Assembly (NCBI GenBank): GCA_011947345.1
Contig: JAAVTG010000179.1
Span: 169,236-233,235 of the forward strand
Length of the DNA stretch: 64,000 nucleotides
Origin: Phytophthora quininea
Taxonomy: Eukaryota; Oomycota; Peronosporomycetes; Peronosporales; Peronosporaceae
Direction of reading: 5' to 3'
In this document: piece after piece, positions 55,319 to 64,000 of the stretch
How positions within the stretch are numbered: the first letter of the stretch is position 1
How the letters are laid out: the number at the start of each line of letters is the position of its first letter
Notes under the pieces: generated by a model
What the model saw: the letters and a program-made list of their open reading frames with translations, nothing else
Told to the model about the DNA's origin: nothing
Databases searched by the model: none
Translations under genes and position numbers: made by a program

Positions 55319-55692
55319 CTTTGCCAACGCTAACTCGATCTTTGCCGGCGTCCGAGTCCACGTTGCCGACTTCACGCGGGACCACGGCTTCACATGTACA
55401 CAAGTCCATACGGCCACACCTTCACATGGCCACAGCTCGCGCGCTGGTTTGATTGGGGTGGCGCCGACGCGCGCGTTGCACTTGCCTCAACGCGTAGATG
55501 CGTTTTGTGCCCTCAAACGTTCAAAGCGGACACGTAGAGCCTTCAGGACGGGCGGCTGAAGTTGGCGCTTCGAAGCCCGCGCGGACCTCTGCCAGCGCAC
55601 TGATAGTCTTGGCCAAGCACCGCTACGGGTCTAAAGACCACTGTTTGGCCATTTGGTCAGCCATGGGGCCGCGTGGACCAGCATAGACCTCT

Positions 55693-55810
55693 GTAGACGG
55701 CCATCTTAGGATGAGAACACTGTATCCCGTTCGCTCTGCGAAGTTAAGCATCCTCAAGCTCGGGTAGTACTCAGGTGGGTGACCACTGGGGAAGTCCGGG
55801 TGCTGTCTAC
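55693..55810 (+). rRNA. 5S rRNA copy 19, C29T variant
   Basis: C29T as in copy 15. Class A; unit 492 bp; both T runs TTT. Confidence 0.95.
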
Positions 55811-56184
55811 CTTTGCCAACGCTAACTCGATCTTTGCCGGCGTCCGAGTCCACGTTGCCGACTTCACGCGGGACCACGGCTTCACATGTACACAAGTCCA
55901 TACGGCCACACCTTCACATGGCCACAGCTCGCGCGCTGGTTTGATTGGGGTGGCGCCGACGCGCGCGTTGCACTTGCCTCAACGCGTAGATGCGTTTTGT
56001 GCCCTCAAACGTTCAAAGCGGACACGTAGAGCCTTCAGGACGGGCGGCTGAAGTTGGCGCTTCGAAGCCCGCGCGGACCTCTGCCAGCGCACTGATAGTC
56101 TTGGCCAAGCACCGCTACGGGTCTAAAGACCACTGTTTGGCCATTTGGTCAGCCATGGGGCCGCGTGGACCAGCATAGACCTCT

Positions 56185-56302
56185 GTAGACGGCCATCTTA
56201 GGATGAGAACACTGTATCCCGTTCGCTCTGCGAAGTTAAGCATCCTCAAGCTCGGGTAGTACTCAGGTGGGTGACCACTGGGGAAGTCCGGGTGCTGTCT
56301 AC
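56185..56302 (+). rRNA. 5S rRNA copy 20, C29T variant
   Basis: C29T. Left flank class A, right spacer class B: the first A/B junction in the array. Unit 566 bp; the GTCCGA array is interrupted by GACGA. Confidence 0.95.
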
Positions 56303-56750
56303 CTTTGCCAACGCTAACTCGATCTTTGCCGGCGTCCGAGTCCGACGAGTCCGAGTCCGAGTCTGAGTTGCCGCCTTCGCCAAGCAGCCAGCTTCACATG
56401 GCCACACCTTCACATGGCCACAGCTCGCGCGCTGGTTTGGTTGGGCTGCCGCCGACGCGCGCGCTGCACTCGCCTCGACGCGTAGATGCGTTTTGCGCCG
56501 AGAAACGTCAAATCGGACACGTACAGCCTTCAGGACGGGCGCCTGAAGTTGGCGCTTCGAAGCCCGCGCGGAGCAGGTCGGTTGGGCTGGACCGGGTCAT
56601 GTGGTCATGTGGCAGGTCAGTCGCCATCCAGCGACCGCGTAGACCTCTGCCAGCGCACTGATAGTTGTGGCCAAGCACCGCTACGGATCTGAAGACCACT
56701 GTTTGGCCATTTGGTCAGCCACGGGACCGCGTGGACCAGCATCGACCTCC

Positions 56751-56868
56751 GTAGACGGCCATCTTAGGATGAGAACACCGTATCCCGTTCGCTCTGCGAA
56801 GTTAAGCATCCTCAAGCTCGGGTAGTACTCAGGTGGGTGACCACTGGGGAAGTCCGGGTGCTGTCTAC
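56751..56868 (+). rRNA. 5S rRNA copy 21
   Basis: Majority sequence. Class B on both sides; unit 552 bp; both T runs TTT. Confidence 0.95.
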
Positions 56869-57302
56869 CTTTGCCAACGCTAACTCGATCTTTGCCGGCG
56901 TCCGAGTCCGAGTCCGAGTCTGAGTTGCCGCCTTCGCCAAGCAGCCAGCTTCACATGGCCACACCTTCACATAGTCACAGCTCGCGCGCTGGTTTGGTTG
57001 GGCTGCCGCCGACGCGCGCGCTGCACTCGCCTCGACGCGTAGATGCGTTTTGCGCCGAGAAACGTCCAAATCGGACACGTACAGCCTTCAGGACGGGCGC
57101 CTGAAGTTGGCGCTTCGAAGCCCGCGCGGAGCAGGTCGGTTGGGCTGGACCGGGTCATGTCATGCAGGTCAGTCGCCATCCAGCGACCGCGTAGACCTCT
57201 GCCAGCGCACTGATAGTTGTGGCCAAGCACCGCTACGGGTCTAAAGACCACTGTTTGGCCATTTGGTCAGCCACGGGACCGCGTGGACCAGCATAGACCT
57301 CC

Positions 57303-57420
57303 GTAGACGGCCATCTTAGGATGAGAACACCGTATCCCGTTCGCTCTGCGAAGTTAAGCATCCTCAAGCTCGGGTAGTACTCAGGTGGGTGACCACTGGG
57401 GAAGTCCGGGTGCTGTCTAC
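57303..57420 (+). rRNA. 5S rRNA copy 22
   Basis: Majority sequence. Class B on its left but a pure class A spacer on its right (492 bp), an A unit isolated inside the B block. Confidence 0.95.
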
Positions 57421-57794
57421 CTTTGCCAACGCTAACTCGATCTTTGCCGGCGTCCGAGTCCACGTTGCCGACTTCACGCGGGACCACGGCTTCACATGTA
57501 CACAAGTCCATACGGCCACACCTTCACATGGCCACAGCTCGCGCGCTGGTTTGATTGGGGTGGCGCCGACGCGCGCGTTGCACTTGCCTCAACGCGTAGA
57601 TGCGTTTTGTGCCCTCAAACGTTCAAAGCGGACACGTAGAGCCTTCAGGACGGGCGGCTGAAGTTGGCGCTTCGAAGCCCGCGCGGACCTCTGCCAGCGC
57701 ACTGATAGTCTTGGCCAAGCACCGCTACGGGTCTAAAGACCACTGTTTGGCCATTTGGTCAGCCATGGGGCCGCGTGGACCAGCATAGACCTCT

Positions 57795-57912
57795 GTAGAC
57801 GGCCATCTTAGGATGAGAACACCGTATCCCGTTCGCTCTGCGAAGTTAAGCATCCTCAAGCTCGGGTAGTACTCAGGTGGGTGACCACTGGGGAAGTCCG
57901 GGTGCTGTCTAC
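57795..57912 (+). rRNA. 5S rRNA copy 23
   Basis: Majority sequence. Right spacer class B with the longest unit, 570 bp (one extra hexamer as GACTCC). Confidence 0.95.
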
Positions 57913-58364
57913 CTTTGCCAACGCTAACTCGATCTTTGCCGGCGTCCGAGTCCGACTCCGAGTCCGAGTCCGAGTCTGAGTTGCCGCCTTCGCCAAGCAG
58001 CCAGCTTCACATGGCCACACCTTCACATAGTCACAGCTCGCGCGCTGGTTTGGTTGGGCTGCCGCCGACGCGCGCGCTGCACTCGCCTCGACGCGTAGAT
58101 GCGTTTTGCGCCGAGAAACGTCCAAATCGGACACGTACAGCCTTCAGGACGGGCGCCTGAAGTTGGCGCTTCGAAGCCCGCGCGGAGCAGGTCGGTTGGG
58201 CTGGACCGGGTCATGTGGTCATGTGGCAGGTCAGTCGCCATCCAGCGACCGCGTAGACCTCTGCCAGCGCACTGATAGTTGTGGCCAAGCACCGCTACGG
58301 ATCTAAAGACCACTGTTTGGCCATTTGGTCAGCCACGGGACCGCGTGGACCAGCATCGACCTCC

Positions 58365-58482
58365 GTAGACGGCCATCTTAGGATGAGAACACCGTATCCC
58401 GTTCGCTCTGCGAAGTTAAGCATCCTCAAGCTCGGGTAGTACTCAGGTGGGTGACCACTGGGGAAGTCCGGGTGCTGTCTAC
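58365..58482 (+). rRNA. 5S rRNA copy 24
   Basis: Majority sequence. Class B; unit 559 bp with TCATGTGG twice; second T run TTTT. Confidence 0.95.
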
Positions 58483-58923
58483 CTTTGCCAACGCTAACTC
58501 GATCTTTTGCCGGCGTCCGAGTCCGAGTCCGAGTCTGAGTTGCCGCCTTCGCCAAGCAGCCAGCTTCACATGGCCACACCTTCACATAGTCACAGCTCGC
58601 GCGCTGGTTTGGTTGGGCTGCCGCCGACGCGCGCGCTGCACTCGCCTCGACGCGTAGATGCGTTTTGCGCCGAGAAACGTCCAAATCGGACACGTACAGC
58701 CTTCAGGACGGGCGCCTGAAGTTGGCGCTTCGAAGCCCGCGCGGAGCAGGTCGGTTGGGCTGGACCGGGTCATGTGGTCATGTGGCAGGTCAGTCGCCAT
58801 CCAGCGACCGCGTAGACCTCTGCCAGCGCACTGATAGTTGTGGCCAAGCACCGCTACGGATCTAAAGACCACTGTTTGGCCATTTGGTCAGCCACGGGAC
58901 CGCGTGGACCAGCATCGACCTCC

Positions 58924-59041
58924 GTAGACGGCCATCTTAGGATGAGAACACCGTATCCCGTTCGCTCTGCGAAGTTAAGCATCCTCAAGCTCGGGTAGTA
59001 CTCAGGTGGGTGACCACTGGGGAAGTCCGGGTGCTGTCTAC
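58924..59041 (+). rRNA. 5S rRNA copy 25
   Basis: Majority sequence. Class B; unit 549 bp with one TCATGTGG; both T runs TTT. Confidence 0.95.
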
Positions 59042-59472
59042 CTTTGCCAACGCTAACTCGATCTTTGCCGGCGTCCGAGTCCGAGTCCGAGTCTGAGTTG
59101 CCGCCTTCGCCAAGCAGCCAGCTTCACATGGCCACACCTTCACATAGTCACAGCTCGCGCGCTGGTTTGGTTGGGCTGCCGCCGACGCGCGCGCTGCACT
59201 CGCCTCGACGCGTAGATGCGTTTTGCGCCGAGAAACGTCAAATCGGACACGTACAGCCTTCAGGACGGGCGCCTGAAGTTGGCGCTTCGAAGCCCGCGCG
59301 GAGCAGGTCGGTTGGGCTGGACCGGGTCATGTGGCAGGTCAGTCGCCATCCAGCGACCGCGTAGACCTCTGCCAGCGCACTGATAGTTGTGGCCAAGCAC
59401 CGCTACGGGTCTAAAGACCACTGTTTGGCCATTTGGTCAGCCACGGGACCGCGTGGACCAGCATCGACCTCC

Positions 59473-59590
59473 GTAGACGGCCATCTTAGGATGAGAACAC
59501 CGTATCCCGTTCGCTCTGCGAAGTTAAGCATCCTCAAGCTCGGGTAGTACTCAGGTGGGTGACCACTGGGGAAGTCCGGGTGCTGTCTAC
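59473..59590 (+). rRNA. 5S rRNA copy 26
   Basis: Majority sequence. Class B; unit 550 bp; second T run TTTT. Confidence 0.95.
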
Positions 59591-60022
59591 CTTTGCCAAC
59601 GCTAACTCGATCTTTTGCCGGCGTCCGAGTCCGAGTCCGAGTCTGAGTTGCCGCCTTCGCCAAGCAGCCAGCTTCACATGGCCACACCTTCACATAGTCA
59701 CAGCTCGCGCGCTGGTTTGGTTGGGCTGCCGCCGACGCGCGCTGCACTCGCCTCGACGCGTAGATGCGTTTTGCGCCGAGAAACGTCCAAATCGGACACG
59801 TACAGCCTTCAGGACGGGCGCCTGAAGTTGGCGCTTCGAAGCCCGCGCGGAGCAGGTCGGTTGGGCTGGACCGGGTCATGTGGTCAGGTCAGTCGCCATC
59901 CAGCGACCGCGTAGACCTCTGCCAGCGCACTGATAGTTGTGGCCAAGCACCGCTACGGGTCTAAAGACCACTGTTTGGCCATTTGGTCAGCCACGGGACC
60001 GCGTGGACCAGCATCGACCTCC

Positions 60023-60140
60023 GTAGACGGCCATCTTAGGATGAGAACACCGTATCCCGTTCGCTCTGCGAAGTTAAGCATCCTCAAGCTCGGGTAGTAC
60101 TCAGGTGGGTGACCACTGGGGAAGTCCGGGTGCTGTCTAC
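60023..60140 (+). rRNA. 5S rRNA copy 27
   Basis: Majority sequence. Class B; unit 549 bp; second T run TTTT. Confidence 0.95.
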
Positions 60141-60571
60141 CTTTGCCAACGCTAACTCGATCTTTTGCCGGCGTCCGAGTCCGAGTCCGAGTCTGAGTTG
60201 CCGCCTTCGCCAAGCAGCCAGCTTCACATGGCCACACCTTCACATAGTCACAGCTCGCGCGCTGGTTTGGTTGGGCTGCCGCCGACGCGCGCGCTGCACT
60301 CGCCTCGACGCGTAGATGCGTTTTGCGCCGAGAAACGTCCAAATCGGACACGTACAGCCTTCAGGACGGGCGCCTGAAGTTGGCGCTTCGAAGCCCGCGC
60401 GGAGCAGGTCGGTTGGGCTGGACCGGGTCATGTGGCAGGTCAGTCGCCATCCAGCGACCGCGTAGACCTCTGCCAGCGCACTGATAGTTGGCCAAGCACC
60501 GCTACGGGTCTAAAGACCACTGTTTGGCCATTTGGTCAGCCACGGGACCGCGTGGACCAGCATAGACCTCC

Positions 60572-60689
60572 GTAGACGGCCATCTTAGGATGAGAACACC
60601 GTATCCCGTTCGCTCTGCGAAGTTAAGCATCCTCAAGCTCGGGTAGTACTCAGGTGGGTGACCACTGGGGAAGTCCGGGTGCTGTCTAC
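60572..60689 (+). rRNA. 5S rRNA copy 28
   Basis: Majority sequence. Class B; unit 549 bp; both T runs TTT. Confidence 0.95.
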
Positions 60690-61120
60690 CTTTGCCAACG
60701 CTAACTCGATCTTTGCCGGCGTCCGAGTCCGAGTCCGAGTCTGAGTTGCCGCCTTCGCCAAGCAGCCAGCTTCACATGGCCACACCTTCACATGGTCACA
60801 GCTCGCGCGCTGGTTTGGTTGGGCTGCCGCCGACGCGCGCGCTGCACTCGCCTCGACGCGTAGATGCGTTTTGCGCCGAGAAACGTCAAATCGGACACGT
60901 ACAGCCTTCAGGACGGGCGCCTGAAGTTGGCGCTTCGAAGCCCGCGCGGAGCAGGTCGGTTGGGCTGGACCGGGTCATGTCGCAGGTCAGTCGCCATCCA
61001 GCGACCGCGTAGACCTCTGCCAGCGCACTGATAGTTGTGGCCAAGCACCGCTACGGGTCTAAAGACCACTGTTTGGCCATTTGGTCAGCCACGGGACCGC
61101 GTGGACCAGCATAGACCTCC

Positions 61121-61238
61121 GTAGACGGCCATCTTAGGATGAGAACACCGTATCCCGTTCGCTCTGCGAAGTTAAGCATCCTCAAGCTCGGGTAGTACTC
61201 AGGTGGGTGACCACTGGGGAAGTCCGGGTGCTGTCTAC
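61121..61238 (+). rRNA. 5S rRNA copy 29
   Basis: Majority sequence. Class B; unit 546 bp; both T runs TTT. Confidence 0.95.
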
Positions 61239-61666
61239 CTTTGCCAACGCTAACTCGATCTTTGCCGGCGTCCGAGTCCGAGTCCGAGTCTGAGTTGCCG
61301 CCTTCGCCAAGCAGCCAGCTTCACATGGCCACACCTTCACATGGTCACAGCTCGCGCGCTGGTTTGGTTGGGCTGCCGCCGACGCGCGCTGCACTCGCCT
61401 CGACGCGTAGATGCGTTTTGCGCCGAAACGTCCAAATCGGACACGTACAGCCTTCAGGACGGGCGCCTGAAGTTGGCGCTTCGAAGCCCGCGCGGAGCAG
61501 GTCGGTCGGGCTGGACCGGGTCATGTGGCAGGTCAGTCGCCATCCAGCGACCGCGTAGACCTCTGCCAGCGCACTGATAGTCGTGGCCAAGCACCGCTAC
61601 GGGTCTAAAGACCACTGTTTGGCCATTTGGTCAGCCACGGGACCGCGTGGACCAGCATAGACCTCC

Positions 61667-61784
61667 GTAGACGGCCATCTTAGGATGAGAACACCGTATC
61701 CCGTTCGCTCTGCGAAGTTAAGCATCCTCAAGCTCGGGTAGTACTCAGGTGGGTGACCACTGGGGAAGTCCGGGTGCTGTCTAC
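61667..61784 (+). rRNA. 5S rRNA copy 30
   Basis: Majority sequence. Class B; unit 552 bp; TTTT at both runs. Confidence 0.95.
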
Positions 61785-62218
61785 CTTTTGCCAACGCTAA
61801 CTCGATCTTTTGCCGGCGTCCGAGTCCGAGTCCGAGTCTGAGTTGCCGCCTTCGCCAAGCAGCCAGCTTCACATGGCCACACCTTCACATAGCCACAGCT
61901 CGCGCTGGTTTGGTTGGGCTGCCGCCGACGCGCGCGCTGCACTCGCTCTCGACGCGTAGATGCGTTTTGCGCCGAGAAACGTCCAAATCGGACACGTACA
62001 GCCTTCAGGACGGGCGCCTGAAGTTGGCGCTTCGAAGCCGCGCGGAGCAGGTCGGTCGGGCTGGACCGGGTCATGTGGCATGTCAGGTCAGTCGCCATCC
62101 AGCGACCGCGTAGACCTCTGCCAGCGCACTGATAGTCGTGGCCAAGCACCGCTACGGGTCTAAAGACCACTGTTTGGCCATTTGGTCAGCCAGACCGCGT
62201 GGACCAGCATAGACCTCC

Positions 62219-62336
62219 GTAGACGGCCATCTTAGGATGAGAACACCGTATCCCGTTCGCTCTGCGAAGTTAAGCATCCTCAAGCTCGGGTAGTACTCAG
62301 GTGGGTGACCACTGGGGAAGTCCGGGTGCTGTCTAC
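62219..62336 (+). rRNA. 5S rRNA copy 31
   Basis: Majority sequence. Right spacer returns to an A-like form (489 bp) with B-like point differences and small gaps; both T runs TTT. Confidence 0.95.
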
Positions 62337-62707
62337 CTTTGCCAACGCTAACTCGATCTTTGCCGGCGTCCGAGTCCAGTTGCCGACTTCACGCGGGACC
62401 ACGGCTACATGTACACAAGTCCATACGGCCACACTTCACATGGCCACAGCTCGCGCGCTGGTTTGGTTGGGCTGGCGCCGACGCGCGCGCTGCACTCGTC
62501 TCGACGCGTAGATGCGTTTTGCGCCCTCAAACGTTCAAAGCGGACACGTACAGCCTTCAGGACGGGCGGCTGAAGTTGGCGCTTCGAAGCCCCGCGCGGA
62601 CCTCTGCCAGCGCACTGATAGTCGTGGCCAAGCACCGCTACGGGTCTAAAGACCACTGTTTGGCCATTTGGTCAGCCACGGGACCGCGTGGACCAGCATA
62701 GACCTCC

Positions 62708-62825
62708 GTAGACGGCCATCTTAGGATGAGAACACCGTATCCCGTTCGCTCTGCGAAGTTAAGCATCCTCAAGCTCGGGTAGTACTCAGGTGGGTGACCA
62801 CTGGGGAAGTCCGGGTGCTGTCTAC
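62708..62825 (+). rRNA. 5S rRNA copy 32
   Basis: Majority sequence. A-like spacer, the shortest unit (479 bp), with several small deletions; second T run TTTT. Confidence 0.95.
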
Positions 62826-63186
62826 CTTTGCCAACGCTAACTCGATCTTTTGCCGGCGTCCGAGTCCAGTTGCCGAGTTCGCGGGACCACGGCTTCCATG
62901 CACAAGCCATACGGCCACACCTTCACATGGCCACAGCTCGCGCGCTGGTTTGGTTGGGGTGCCGCCGACGCGCGCTGCACTCGTCTCGACGCGTAGATGC
63001 GTTTTGCGCCCTCAAACGTCCAAATCGGACACGTACAGCCTTCAGGACGGGCGGCTGAAGTTGGCGCTTCGAAGCCCGCGCGGACCTCTGCCAGCGCACT
63101 GATAGTCTTGGCCAAGCACCGCTACGGGTCTAAAGACCACTGTTTGGCCATTTGGTCAGGGGCCGCGTGGACCAGCATAGACCTCC

Positions 63187-63304
63187 GTAGACGGCCATCT
63201 TAGGATGAGAACACCGTATCCCGTTCGCTCTGCGAAGTTAAGCATCCTCAAGCTCGGGTAGTACTCAGGTGGGTGACCACTGGGGAAGTCCGGGTGCTGT
63301 CTAC
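63187..63304 (+). rRNA. 5S rRNA copy 33
   Basis: Majority sequence. A-like spacer, 484 bp unit; upstream GCCATGGGG shortened to GGGG; both T runs TTT. Confidence 0.95.
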
Positions 63305-63670
63305 CTTTGCCAACGCTAACTCGATCTTTGCCGGCGTCCGAGTCCACGTTGCCGACTTCACGCGGGACCACGGCTTCACCAAGCACAAGTCCATACGGCC
63401 ACACCTTCACATGGCCACAGCTCGCTGGTTTGATTGGGTGGCGCCGACGCGCGCGTTGCACTCTCCAACGCGTAGATGCGTTTTGTGCCCTCAAACGTTC
63501 AAAGCGGACACGTAGAGCCTTCAGGACGGGCGGCTGAAGTTGGCGCTTCGAAGCCCGCGCGGACCTCTGCCAGCGCACTGATAGTCTTGGCCAAGCACCG
63601 CTACGGGTCTAAAGACCACTGTTTGGCCATTTGGTCAGCCATGGGGCCGCGTGGACCAGCATAGACCTCC

Positions 63671-63788
63671 GTAGACGGCCATCTTAGGATGAGAACACCG
63701 TATCCCGTTCGCTCTGCGAAGTTAAGCATCCTCAAGCTCGGGTAGTACTCAGGTGGGTGACCACTGGGGAAGTCCGGGTGCTGTCTAC
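63671..63788 (+). rRNA. 5S rRNA copy 34
   Basis: Majority sequence. TTTT at both runs. Its spacer is cut by the window edge at 64000. Confidence 0.95.
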
Positions 63789-64000
63789 CTTTTGCCAACG
63801 CTAACTCGATCTTTTGCCGGCGTCCGAGTCCACGTTGCCGACTTCGCGGGACCACGGCTTCACATGTACACAAGTCCATACGGCCACCTTCACATGGCCA
63901 CAGCTCGCGCGCTGGTTTGATTGGGGTGGCGCCGACGCGCGCGTTGCACTTGCTCAACGCGTAGAGCGTTTTGTGCAGCCTCAAACGTTCAAAGCGGACA

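Larger units (their letters stand above)
46608..64000 (+). repeat. Tandem 5S rDNA array
   Basis: 34 complete 5S genes, all on the plus strand, in units of 479-570 bp; the array continues beyond the right edge. It begins inside a spacer, at GCGTTGCACTTGCC. Two main spacer classes exist: A (about 492 bp unit) and B (about 546-570 bp unit, with (GTCCGA)n and an extra block around GAGCAGGTCGGTTGGGCTGG). Units 31-34 have A-like but shortened spacers. No 18S, 28S, 5.8S, histone or spliced-leader genes lie in the units, so this is an unlinked 5S locus. Confidence 0.97.

Noticed and set aside
46633..63984. Recurring 62-95 residue open frames on both strands of every 5S unit
   Set aside because: They are by-products of the tandem repeat, overlap the rRNA gene itself, and often start at GTG or TTG. 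No coding signal beyond repetition.
46608..64000. CRISPR-like array
   Set aside because: Repeat units are about 490-570 bp with an obvious 5S rRNA gene; no short repeat-spacer alternation and the genome is eukaryotic.

Overview
The window looks like nuclear DNA of an oomycete, most likely Phytophthora or a close relative. The evidence is an RxLR-dEER secreted effector gene, short (44-82 nt) GT-AG introns, compact GC-rich genes packed on both strands, an ankyrin-family pseudogene, stramenopile-type zinc-ribbon proteins, decayed MULE, hAT and PIF/Harbinger transposons, and a tandem 5S rRNA array not linked to other rRNA genes. No bacterial operons, CRISPR arrays or tRNA genes were seen.

Layout. 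1-27.8 kb is gene-dense: an ER-type J-domain protein (cut by the left edge), a FANCJ-like Fe-S DNA helicase, a degenerate ankyrin gene, an RxLR effector, a FAAH-like amidase, a tail-anchored acyl-CoA-binding protein, a calpain-fold protein that has lost its catalytic Cys and His and carries zinc-binding modules at both ends, an OSCA/CSC1-type channel, a coiled-coil protein, a putatively myristoylated zinc-ribbon protein, an RPRD/Rtt103-like CID protein with six exons, an unresolved minus-strand locus, and eIF3a. 27.9-33.9 kb is a mirror-image duplication: oxidoreductase(-) SWEET(+) / SWEET(-) oxidoreductase(+). Coding sequences are almost identical while flanks differ. 33.9-46.6 kb is AT-rich and transposon-derived: a MULE with a Ulp1-like protease segment, a hAT transposase, a pyrimidine-rich tract, and a PIF/Harbinger element with both its Myb/SANT-like and DDE genes. 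From 46608 to the right edge is a tandem 5S rDNA array with 34 complete 118-nt genes, two main spacer classes and a few variants; it continues past the window.

Functional links. The divergent SWEET/oxidoreductase pairs suggest co-regulated sugar transport and sugar or polyol oxidation. The RxLR gene indicates a plant-associated lifestyle. A CxxC-PFGDSTA-FCxxCG module is shared by the calpain-like protein and the myristoylated protein about 6.6 kb apart.

Caution on quality. Many otherwise good genes, including essential eIF3a, carry 1-2 base losses mostly in homopolymers or dinucleotide runs. I treat these as probable sequence errors and give gene spans across them, rather than calling each gene a pseudogene.
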